Assembly (NCBI RefSeq): GCF_006494535.1
Contig: NZ_VHIQ01000008.1
Span: 1-64,000 of the forward strand
DNA from: Paucihalobacter ruber
GTDB lineage: Bacteria > Bacteroidota > Bacteroidia > Flavobacteriales > Flavobacteriaceae
Length of the DNA: 64,000 nucleotides
Direction: 5' to 3'
Below the pieces are notes generated by a model that was given only the letters and a program-made list of their open reading frames with translations, ran no database searches and had not been told where the DNA came from. A program made the position numbers and the translations under genes. This document shows, one piece after another, positions 1-6,213 of this stretch; within the stretch, counting starts at the first letter, position 1, and every line of letters starts with the position of its first letter.

Positions 1-16
1 CTGGAAGTAGCTTGTT

Positions 17-133
17 GAACTGGAAACAAATCGACTAAAGGAGATTTGTTCTATTTCAACAATGACAGGAAACTTATGGCTAATTATTTTTGACAAAAGA
101 CTTGGTTTTTATCTCAGTTCTTTGTTATCTCAC
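17..133 (-). repeat. Possible degenerate terminal cassette site
   Basis: The end of the last cassette gene overlaps gttatctcac (124-133), which exactly complements the start of the same cassette (783-792). To its left come a 3-nt spacer (121-123) and cagttc (115-120), which can pair with gaactg (17-22). The arm-to-core distance of about 107 nt fits the 109-114 nt of the intact sites, and the interior contains an 8-bp hairpin (25-32 with 43-50). The outer AAC core expected near 8-10 is absent, so the site appears decayed or cut. Confidence 0.4.
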
Positions 134-763
134 GTATTTATTCTCAGTTAATTCAAATGTTTCAATGTAAGGGTTATTGGTTTTTGACATATTATCTATT
201 GGTAATGCATATTCCAAAATCCGTATCATTTTCTCGCCATTTATTATTGTATCTAAATGCCTCGTTTCATACAACATTCCAACTAAGGTGTCACTATGGT
301 GAAAATATTTAAATTCAACATAATTTTTATTCTTCGATTCGAAATTCCATACTTTTCCAGAATCGCGTTCCATATGCAAAAAAGATAGTCCGAGGCTTAC
401 TTCATTTACTGGACTTTTATACCAATATTTTTCAATATTATTAAAATGTACTTTTCCAAAGTAAGTACTATCTCCAGTTTTGTTTAACTCCAATACATAA
501 AAGTTACTTTTTGTTGAGTCTATTTTTCCATCTTTATACAGCTTGTATTGCTGATAGATTGTATCTGCACCAGAAATATACATTTCCGTTTCACTTTTAG
601 TTCTATTATCCTCAGAGATGTATACTCCCCAAACTCTGTCATATTTAAATTCAGTCTCCAATTTCTTATTTAATTCAGATTCTACAGATTCCTTTTTATT
701 TGATTCACACGACACAATCAAAATTGAACTGAGAATGTAAATTATTTGCTTTATATTTTTCAA
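125..763 (-). CDS. Cassette-borne lipoprotein of unknown function
   Basis: The 212-residue product starts at a TTG codon and has a lipoprotein signal of about 19 residues ending in IVSC, so it is probably anchored in the envelope. The rest is a hydrophilic, probably beta-rich domain that I cannot assign to a family. The gene is the most distal member of the cassette array: its stop codon lies inside the 10-base core of its own terminal site (124-133), and the start of its cassette is the matching core at 783-792. There is no obvious promoter of its own; transcription may come through the array. Lipoprotein nature is well supported, function is unknown. Confidence 0.75.
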   Translation of the reverse strand: MKNIKQIIYILSSILIVSCESNKKESVESELNKKLETEFKYDRVWGVYISEDNRTKSETEMYISGADTIYQQYKLYKDGKIDSTKSNFYVLELNKTGDSTYFGKVHFNNIEKYWYKSPVNEVSLGLSFLHMERDSGKVWNFESKNKNYVEFKYFHHSDTLVGMLYETRHLDTIINGEKMIRILEYALPIDNMSKTNNPYIETFELTENKYVR

Positions 764-782
764 AGTAGCTGTTGGTTTATAT

Positions 783-922
783 GTGAGATAACGTGTTTGG
801 CTATGGTTTCGTTGCGGAATGGTTCGGCAGAACTATTCCGCCGTAACTCAAAGTTAGCAAATACGCAGGAATTTCCGAGAAGGAAATTCCGCCGCAATGA
901 ACTATAGCCGGTGTTACCCAAC
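783..922 (-). repeat. Palindromic cassette site 1 (attC-like)
   Basis: The core AAC is at 790-792, the 6-nt spacer gtgttt at 793-798 and the arm ggctatg from 799. The opposite arm ctatagcc is at 902-909, the 3-nt spacer ggt at 910-912 and the core GTT at 913-915. The interior holds two further hairpins, including ggaatttcc paired with ggaaattcc near 868-890. Outer decamers 783-792 and 913-922 belong to two different cassettes. The interior is almost identical to that of the site at 3976-4114. Confidence 0.85.
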
Positions 923-928
923 GTTTTT

Positions 929-1432
929 TTATTCATATCCGTGTTTCTTTTTCCAGTCAGAAATGTCAATCTTATCAATTTCCTCAAGTCTTTTCTTTTC
1001 CGATTGCTGGAAAGAATAATTTATATAGAAAAACCAAGCGATAAAACTTAATCCAAAAATTATAATTCTTTGCTTAAATTTTAAAAAATAGTTTTCTCCT
1101 CTTAATGTAAATAATGTATGCGAGTTAAATAAATATGGTCTAATAAATAAAATCGGTCCGAATAAAAAGAGTACAACCATTTCCCATTTTTCATAACTCT
1201 CGGTTTTGTTTTTTTCTAATCTCTCCGCTTCTTTTTTGAGGTATTCCTCGGCTTCTTTATTCCACCTTTCTATTACTTCATTCTGTTGTTCTTGTGATAT
1301 ATTTCTTTTTATCAGTTCTTTTTTGGCTTGCAACGTTGCTTCTCGTTGCCAAATATCCTCGTCCGTACAATTTGCTATTTCAATTAATTCTTCGGTTTCT
1401 CTGTCCGACATTGGAGGCTTAAACTCGGTCAT
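929..1432 (-). CDS. Cassette-borne membrane protein of unknown function
   Basis: The 167-residue product starts with MTEFKPPMSDRETEELIEIA. An N-terminal half rich in charged residues (about 1-85), probably helical or coiled coil, is followed by two hydrophobic segments (about 86-102 and 122-142) and a short charged tail. This suggests a cytoplasmic domain anchored in the inner membrane. I do not recognise the family. The stop lies six bases from site 1 (783-922), and the cassette start decamer (1442-1451) matches the decamer at 913-922, so gene and site form one unit. Confidence 0.75.
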   Translation of the reverse strand: MTEFKPPMSDRETEELIEIANCTDEDIWQREATLQAKKELIKRNISQEQQNEVIERWNKEAEEYLKKEAERLEKNKTESYEKWEMVVLFLFGPILFIRPYLFNSHTLFTLRGENYFLKFKQRIIIFGLSFIAWFFYINYSFQQSEKKRLEEIDKIDISDWKKKHGYE

Positions 1433-1441
1433 TTTTTAAAT

Positions 1442-1579
1442 GTTGGGTAACGTGTTTGGCTATGAAAAGTAGCGTGTAAACAATCGCTAACCTTTCCGAT
1501 TAATAACTGATTTTAAAAATACACAAAAAGTTTGGATTAAGCACTTTGCAGCTATTTTTTATAGCCGGTGTTACCCACT
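1442..1579 (-). repeat. Palindromic cassette site 2 (attC-like)
   Basis: The core AAC is at 1449-1451, the 6-nt spacer gtgttt at 1452-1457 and the arm ggctatg from 1458. The opposite arm atagcc is at 1561-1566, with the 3-nt spacer ggt and the core GTT at 1570-1572. The interior differs from site 1 but is close to that of site 3 (1876-2012): both share aaaagtagcgtgt, aactgattttaaaaataca and gcactttgcagcta. This points to site families within one array. Confidence 0.85.
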
Positions 1580-1876
1580 GGTTTTTTTAATTCCTTTATG
1601 TTCTTCTATTATTCTAATGTATCTTATCATGAGCCTATTCTCTCTTCTGCGTGTTGCTCGTCACGTTCTATTTTGCCGTTCTGCTATTCAGCCATAAGAT
1701 GATGACTTTCTTAAATTTCGCTGGAATCCCAAAACTCAGGCGAACATTAATGTCCGACACATTTTTTAGTTCCGCTTTTTAGTCCGCGCAAAAAGTCAGT
1801 TTTTCTAATTCCTTTTTGTTCTAAACAAGCCGAAATTTTCTTGTTTTAATTCACTTTCAGGAGTTGCTTCAAACTT
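1580..1876 (-). other. Cassette body without a convincing ORF (A)
   Basis: No ORF of plausible length starts here on either strand. The sequence is clearly related to the next cassette (2013-2410): both share the end near the start-side core (ttcactttcaggagttgct) and a block containing gatgatgact and ctggaatccc. Differences fall at all codon positions and include in-frame stops, so it behaves as non-coding DNA. The unit's start core (around 1877-1885, gttggcaac) does not match its terminal core (gttacccact, 1570-1579), unlike the other units, which suggests a recombinant or decayed cassette. Confidence 0.6.
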
Positions 1877-2012
1877 GTTGGCAACGTGTTGGGCTATGAA
1901 AAGTAGCGTGTTAACCAGCGCTTACTTTTCGGATTATTAACTGATTTTAAAAATACACAAAACTTTGAATTAAGCACTTTGCAGCTATTTTTTATAGCCG
2001 GTGTTACCCACA
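1876..2012 (-). repeat. Palindromic cassette site 3 (attC-like)
   Basis: The core AAC is at 1883-1885, the 6-nt spacer gtgttg at 1886-1891 and the arm ggctatg from 1892. The opposite arm atagcc is at about 1994-1999, with the spacer ggt and the core GTT at 2003-2005. The interior is nearly a copy of site 2. The left decamer belongs to the ORF-less cassette A and the right decamer gttacccaca to cassette B. Confidence 0.85.
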
Positions 2013-2410
2013 GGTTTTTAAAGCCTACACTTCCTAATTTCCCTTAATTTTCTTTTTTATTTCCTAATCCGTTATTTTATTCGGTCTGCTTGTCACGCGC
2101 GTTTTGCCATTCAGTTGCTCAGCCCGAACGATTGACATTTGTGCCAACTTTTATGCAATTCGCGTACTCGGGCTTATCAATTCGGTTTGCTTGTCAAGTT
2201 CTATTCAGCCGTTCTGCTAGTCAGCCAAAAGATGATGACTTACTTAAATTTCCCTGGAATCCCGAAACTCGGGCAAGCATTTTAGTCCGATAAATTAATT
2301 CCGTTCTGCTTGGTTCAACGTTCAGTTTTTCAATTCGGTTGAGTCCTTTTTGTTCTTAACGAGCCGATATTTTCAAGTTTTTAATTCACTTTCAGGAGTT
2401 GCTTCAAACT
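2013..2410 (-). other. Cassette body without a convincing ORF (B)
   Basis: This body contains two degenerate tandem blocks of about 50 bp (around 2079-2130 and 2180-2230), each beginning near attcggt and containing tgcttgtca. A plus-strand reading frame of 67 codons exists, but the homologous stretch in cassette A has a stop in the same frame and shows no third-position bias, so I do not call it a gene. The cassette ends match (2003-2012 with 2411-2420). It may encode an RNA, act as a spacer, or be a decayed gene. Confidence 0.6.
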
Positions 2411-2545
2411 TGTGGGTAACGGTATTGTATATGAAAAGTGCGCATTTACAAGCCGTAATATTCCGAAAGTTAAGTTATTTGAAAAGTCGCACAATTATTA
2501 ATTAATGACGTATGTAAGCATTTTTGATATACGTTGTTGTAATGC
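2411..2545 (-). repeat. Palindromic cassette site 4 (attC-like)
   Basis: The core AAC is at 2418-2420, the 6-nt spacer ggtatt at 2421-2426 and the arm gtatatg at 2427-2433. The opposite arm gatatac is at 2526-2532, with the 3-nt spacer gtt (2533-2535) and the core GTT at 2536-2538. The arms differ in sequence from the ggctatag type, but spacing and layout are the same. This is strong evidence that the structure rather than the sequence is conserved. Confidence 0.85.
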
Positions 2546-2560
2546 GTTATTTTATGTCGG

Positions 2561-3070
2561 TTATTCAATATTTAAAGAGTCAGTTTTCATATTATATTCA
2601 GTATTGGGATGGTATTTTACTTTCTCTATTTGGTTTAATAAGTCTTCTTTCAATTCCTGTAACTTTATATCTGTTGATTTCTCATCTTTGGCAATTATAT
2701 AAAATGTAATTATTAATGATATTATTGGAATTAATATTTGAGAAATGTTCCGTAACATTATTATCCATAAATCCTCATACTTTTTTTTGTATTTGTTGTT
2801 TTTAGAAGAAACTACTCCTTTGTTGGTTGCGTAAAGACCTTTATGGTCAACATCAGTGTATAATATTTCTTTTTCCTCATATAATTCAGATGTTATTTCC
2901 TCTAATTTGTATTTATCACATTTTAATTTAGATAAAATTACATCAAATGAAACTCCAAGTTTAATGTCTCGTTTTTTTCTCGAAGTATAATCTATTCTGT
3001 TCTGAGAAAGCAAACCAAGCAATATGTTTCTTTTATAATCAAGATTCCAAAAAGAAATATACTTTTTCAT
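2561..3070 (-). CDS. Cassette-borne protein with one membrane segment
   Basis: The 169-residue product has an N-terminal basic region of about 95 residues that could fold as a small winged-helix-like domain (judged only from its pattern of short helices and basic residues), then one hydrophobic segment (about 105-128), then a charged, probably coiled-coil tail. I do not recognise it. The gene sits between site 4 (2411-2545) and site 5 (3112-3247). Its cassette ends, 2536-2545 and 3112-3121, are exact 10-base complements. Confidence 0.75.
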   Translation of the reverse strand: MKKYISFWNLDYKRNILLGLLSQNRIDYTSRKKRDIKLGVSFDVILSKLKCDKYKLEEITSELYEEKEILYTDVDHKGLYATNKGVVSSKNNKYKKKYEDLWIIMLRNISQILIPIISLIITFYIIAKDEKSTDIKLQELKEDLLNQIEKVKYHPNTEYNMKTDSLNIE

Positions 3071-3111
3071 AATTCCGCCATTGTTTCTTAATTACTGGTT
3101 GTTCTTATAAT

Positions 3112-3247
3112 GCATTACAACGTTTTTGTGTAACAGGCGTTGCGTGGTTTAAGAACTAAGATACTTAAAAAACACAAACCTTAACGCTTGCGAGGATTTT
3201 CCGAGAGGAAAATCAGAAGCAATGCCTGTTACACGGTGTTGGCAAAC
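3112..3247 (-). repeat. Palindromic cassette site 5 (attC-like)
   Basis: The core AAC is at 3119-3121, the 6-nt spacer gttttt at 3122-3127 and an 11-base arm gtgtaacaggc at 3128-3138. The opposite arm gcctgttacac is at 3224-3234, perfectly complementary, with the 3-nt spacer ggt and the core GTT at 3238-3240. The interior has a hairpin around gattttccgagaggaaaatc. This is a third arm type with the same asymmetry of 3 and 6 bases. Confidence 0.88.
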
Positions 3248-3251
3248 GTAT

Positions 3252-3962
3252 TTATAATACAAATTCCAGAACAATCAACTTTTTAACAAGTTCGTTATTC
3301 AAGTCAGCTTCTTCTAGGATTAACTCACTGAGTTGTTTTTTATCAAAAACGCCTCTTCTATCAGAAAATTTTTCAAAAAATCCGCCAAACTTTCTTATAT
3401 AATCAGTCGCTTGCCTATATCTTCCAGTTTGATAATTTACATATTTTAAATTCATTATTTTGTTTATTAATGAATCCTTATTGGTTGTAGAGTCTATTAT
3501 TATGTAATGGCGGTCGTATTCATATACTATTTTTTCTGGACTGCTGTACCAAAAATCCTTTTTTCTTAATTTAATGTATGGTCGGTCAGAATCAAGAAAT
3601 AATAAAGAATCCTCTTCTACTTTGTCGTATGAACTATTAGGTAAAATCCAAACAGAATCAGGATGATAATACATTTCCTTTTTTAATTCACTTGCTTCAA
3701 ATCGATCAGTAATCTTTTTTGGTATAGGTAACCAATTTTCGGTTGTACCGTTTTTATAGTCAATTAAGAATTTTCTGTAAGAGTCGTTTAGATCAGAATT
3801 CGGATACTGTTTTTTTAGAAAGTCATTTTCAAAATCGTTTACAAGTAAAGTCAGGGTTTTACTACTTGCCTCGCCTAGAACTTTCTCAAATTCCGCTATT
3901 TCTTTTTCGTTTGAACAACTAAAAGTCAGAAGTAAAATGATGATTAGATTGATGAATTTCAT
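3252..3962 (-). CDS. Cassette-borne lipoprotein of unknown function
   Basis: I place the start at the ATG at 3962, which gives 236 residues beginning MKFINLIIILLLTFSC, a clear lipoprotein signal. The reading frame extends upstream into site 6 (3976-4114), but that part is palindromic site DNA, not protein. The mature part is hydrophilic and has no family I recognise. The stop is five bases from site 5. The cassette ends 3238-3247 and 3976-3985 match over 10 bases. The product is probably displayed in the envelope, like the lipoprotein at 125-763. Confidence 0.78.
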   Translation of the reverse strand: MKFINLIIILLLTFSCSNEKEIAEFEKVLGEASSKTLTLLVNDFENDFLKKQYPNSDLNDSYRKFLIDYKNGTTENWLPIPKKITDRFEASELKKEMYYHPDSVWILPNSSYDKVEEDSLLFLDSDRPYIKLRKKDFWYSSPEKIVYEYDRHYIIIDSTTNKDSLINKIMNLKYVNYQTGRYRQATDYIRKFGGFFEKFSDRRGVFDKKQLSELILEEADLNNELVKKLIVLEFVL

Positions 3963-3975
3963 TGTTCTGTCATAT

Positions 3976-4114
3976 GTTTGCCAACGTATTTGGCTATGGT
4001 TTCGTTGCGGATAAATCCGCGAGGATTTTCCGCCGTAACCCAAAGTTAACAAATACGCAGGAATTTCCGAGTAGGAAATTCCGCCGCAATGAACTATAGC
4101 CGGTGTTGTAACCA
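3976..4114 (-). repeat. Palindromic cassette site 6 (attC-like)
   Basis: The core AAC is at 3983-3985, the 6-nt spacer gtattt at 3986-3991 and the arm ggctatg from 3992. The opposite arm ctatagcc ends at 4101, with the 3-nt spacer ggt and the core GTT at 4105-4107. Most of the interior is shared with site 1 (783-922), although the two sites are 3.2 kb apart and their outer decamers differ. This is expected if interiors travel with cassettes while cores are exchanged. Confidence 0.87.
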
Positions 4115-4120
4115 GTTTTT

Positions 4121-4498
4121 TTATTCAACTTTTTCATAGTAATGATTCAAGTCATAATTCAATATGATTTTCGGTTTTTCAAAAATCTTGTTGCTGAAAT
4201 ATGTACTATGTCCAGCTTTTCCGAATTCATATTCGTAAGTCCAATCAATTTCGGTTGTTAGTATTCCGTAACTAATTTTATAGGTTCCATTTCCATAATA
4301 TCCGCTCGTAAATGTTCCGTCCGATTTTAATTTCAAAGTGTCCGCTATGTGAGGTGATTCCACACAGCAAGGTTCATTTCCGTAATTAGTATTTGCATAA
4401 ATTCCGACTATACTATTTTTTGTCATAGGAATATTATATCGCAATACTAAAATTCCGATTATTAAAATTATTCCGATTCCGAATAGTATGCGTTTCAT
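4121..4498 (-). CDS. Cassette-borne membrane-anchored protein of unknown function
   Basis: The 125-residue product has one N-terminal hydrophobic segment (about 4-20), then a domain of about 95 residues with alternating polar and aromatic residues and a PCC motif near residue 43. It is likely a small beta-barrel, lipocalin-like domain outside the inner membrane; that fold is a guess. This is the first cassette next to the recombinase. The ATG at 4498 lies ten bases from the attI-like junction. Its cassette ends (4105-4114 and 4508-4517) match over 10 bases. Confidence 0.75.
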   Translation of the reverse strand: MKRILFGIGIILIIGILVLRYNIPMTKNSIVGIYANTNYGNEPCCVESPHIADTLKLKSDGTFTSGYYGNGTYKISYGILTTEIDWTYEYEFGKAGHSTYFSNKIFEKPKIILNYDLNHYYEKVE

Positions 4499-4507
4499 TT
4501 TTCAAAT

Positions 4508-4548
4508 TGGTTACAACTCGTTATATCGTCACAAATATAAACGTTTAT
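4508..4548 (-). other. attI-like junction between recombinase and first cassette
   Basis: The start decamer of the first cassette is at 4508-4517 (tggttacaac). It is followed, away from the array, by tcgttatat and, seven to eight bases later, aatataaacg, which form an imperfect inverted repeat (about 4518-4543). On the array strand the junction reads AAC-GA-GTT, so two core triplets face each other two bases apart. The recombinase stop codon is at 4548. There is no large palindrome here, which is how an integron attI site differs from attC sites. The role is inferred from position. Confidence 0.55.
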
Positions 4549-5756
4549 CATTTAAAATTGCGGGATAACAACAGTTTTTGTTCTCCTTTATTGCTTTTTG
4601 TTATCTGATCTACAGTTACATCCAACGGGCTTTGTACCTTCATCAAATCCTTTTGCGCAACATGCGTGTAAATCATGGTGGTCTCCGGCTTGCTATGACC
4701 CAGTAACTCCTGTATAAACCGCAAATCTACACCATTCTCTAACATATGAGTGGCATAACTGTGCCGCAAGGTGTGTGGCGTAACGCGCTTTTTAATGCCC
4801 GCTTCATCACAGGCCTTTCGCAAAAATTGCCGCACAGAACCCGCAGTGTAAGGCTCACCGGGTGCACCCTCAACAAAATATCGCTGTGGCTTATAAGTTT
4901 GTATATAATTGTATAACAACGGCTTAATTACTTCACTTAAAACAACCGTTCGGTCTTTTCGGCCCTTTCCGTTCTTAATATGAACCTGACTTCGGTCTAT
5001 ATCAATATCTTTTAACTCCATATTTAACAATTCGCCAATACGCAACCCACTCGAATATATCAAGGCCAATACTGCCCTATGCTTTAAATTTTTAGTGGCT
5101 TGTAAAATGTCTATCACCTCTTCTTTAGATAAAACTACCGGCAAAAATTTGCTCTTCTTTGGCCGCTCAAACCCCGAAGCATCAAATGCCGCCATCCCAC
5201 ACAATTCGGTAAAATACTTAATGGCACCAACACTCTGGCGATGACTGCTAATACTGTAATGCTCCTTAGCCAGTACATTTTCCATAAATAAATCTATATG
5301 CTCGTTTGTCCAGCTATTAACCATAACATCCTTGTGATAATGCAAAAAACGTAAAATAAAATAACCGTAACTCTTAATGGTGCTATCGCTCAAACGCTTA
5401 CCCCTTAAATAATCAATATAACGCTTTAATTTATCCTGATGCGTTTGCGGTAATTCCTTATACATCCCAACCTTATCGAGCTTGTTGGTTTGAATAGGTT
5501 GCGCCTTGGGCAACATCGTGTTTTTTATGGCCGAATAATCTACCCAATAACCAAACTGGTTTAAATACTTGAACAACTCAGCCCTGTTAATATTCGAATC
5601 TTCAACGTAAAATATCCGATGCGTCTTACTCCATTTAACGCCTTGGTAAGCCTTTACCTGATCCTTTACATGATTATTGAAACCAAAGTAAATCCCTATC
5701 TGAGGTCTTTCCCTATGAAGCAAAGGTTTTAACGTAATAACAATTTTTTGTGTCAT
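4548..5756 (-). CDS. Tyrosine recombinase of the cassette array (Xer-like, not IntI)
   Basis: The 402-residue product carries the full tyrosine recombinase set in its C-terminal half: R239 (SSGLRIGELL), K264 (NGKGRKDR), H328 and R331 (TPHTLRHS), H354 (LLGHS) and the nucleophile Y363 (TMIYTHV). A SAM-like core-binding domain spans about 105-195. Residues 1-80 form an extra N-terminal domain with the pattern VKAYQGVKWSKTHRIFYV. The stretch between the DR at 268-269 and HTLR is about 58 residues, with no room for the additional helix patch that defines IntI. The gene lies 31 bases from the first cassette and points towards it. I infer that it moves these cassettes; general integrase of another element is the alternative. 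Confidence 0.85.
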   Translation of the reverse strand: MTQKIVITLKPLLHRERPQIGIYFGFNNHVKDQVKAYQGVKWSKTHRIFYVEDSNINRAELFKYLNQFGYWVDYSAIKNTMLPKAQPIQTNKLDKVGMYKELPQTHQDKLKRYIDYLRGKRLSDSTIKSYGYFILRFLHYHKDVMVNSWTNEHIDLFMENVLAKEHYSISSHRQSVGAIKYFTELCGMAAFDASGFERPKKSKFLPVVLSKEEVIDILQATKNLKHRAVLALIYSSGLRIGELLNMELKDIDIDRSQVHIKNGKGRKDRTVVLSEVIKPLLYNYIQTYKPQRYFVEGAPGEPYTAGSVRQFLRKACDEAGIKKRVTPHTLRHSYATHMLENGVDLRFIQELLGHSKPETTMIYTHVAQKDLMKVQSPLDVTVDQITKSNKGEQKLLLSRNFK

Positions 5757-5796
5757 AACCCATCTTTAAGTTAAATATAACAAACTGAAGTATAGG

Positions 5797-5811
5797 TTAC
5801 TAATATAGTAA
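5797..5811. promoter_or_regulatory. Palindrome upstream of the recombinase gene
   Basis: A perfect 15-base palindrome, ttacta-ata-tagtaa, lies about 41-55 bases upstream of the recombinase ATG, inside an AT-rich promoter-like region. It could be an operator controlling recombinase expression. No known regulator motif is recognised. Confidence 0.35.
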
Positions 5812-5924
5812 AAAGATGAATCATAAACAAATTTTTCCTGAAAAAAACACGCTTTATAAATGTTTCAAATAAAACTGAATGAAAACCCATTAACAAGCAC
5901 CATACCAAGCGCAGTTGAAGTAAA

Positions 5925-6082
5925 AAAGCCCGTCATTCCGAACCCCAACGCAGTTGGGGTGAAGGAAACTCATCGATGCTTATCCAATGAAGGAACCTCA
6001 TCGATGTCAATAGCTATTTTAGGACGGGTCAAGACCGGCTCAAAGACCTACCTTAAGCCTGCCAAAGCCATGGATAATGCCT
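5925..6082. repeat. Dispersed-repeat-like, GC-richer non-coding element
   Basis: The 5.76-6.46 kb interval has no convincing gene. Within it this block starts with cccgtcattccgaaccccaa, contains a small hairpin (ccccaac with gttgggg) and two direct copies of a gaa(a/c)ctcatcgatg motif. Its base composition differs from its surroundings. Sequences beginning cgtcattccga are familiar as dispersed repeats in flavobacterial genomes, so I read this as one such repeat rather than coding DNA. Confidence 0.45.
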
Positions 6083-6213
6083 AAATAAAGCCTACCTTAG
6101 CTACTATAGAATAATTTTAAACTAAAAATTGTCTGATTTGTATCTGACCTTGTTCAAGCAATCACACAGCATTCGGCTTTATCTTTAATTCCCTAAAGGT
6201 CAACCTTATTTAG

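Larger units (their letters stand above)
17..5756 (-). mobile_element. Integron-like cassette array with its own tyrosine recombinase
   Basis: Read on the minus strand the order is recombinase (5756-4548), an attI-like junction (4508-4548), then seven units with crossover-like points near 4516, 3984, 3120, 2419, 1884, 1450 and 791. Each unit ends in a palindromic site. Gene stops lie within about 16 bases of the site that follows. Ten-base matches between the start and the end of the same unit are seen directly in the sequence. The parallel with integron gene cassettes is established knowledge; mobility of this array is inference. The recombinase is not of the IntI type and points towards the array. 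Confidence 0.75.

Noticed and set aside
19-99. Coding-like frame at the left edge (TGNKSTKGDLFYFNN)
   Set aside because: Short, preceded by an in-frame stop at 16-18, and lying inside the interior of the degenerate terminal site; not enough to call a gene.
760-987. Minus-strand frame of 75 codons across site 1
   Set aside because: It runs through the palindromic site; any translation reflects site sequence, and it overlaps two better genes.
2090-2293. Plus-strand ORF of 67 codons inside the array
   Set aside because: The homologous stretch in the neighbouring cassette has a stop codon in the same frame and differences fall at all codon positions; orientation is opposite to all cassette genes.
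3963-4052. Upstream extension of the lipoprotein gene at 3252-3962
   Set aside because: The extra 30 codons lie in site 6 and its flank; the lipoprotein signal begins at the ATG at 3962.
4548-5756. Recombinase called as integron IntI or chromosomal XerC/XerD
   Set aside because: No IntI insertion between the box I and box II regions, and the protein is about 100 residues longer than XerC/D because of the N-terminal domain. A specialised recombinase fits better.
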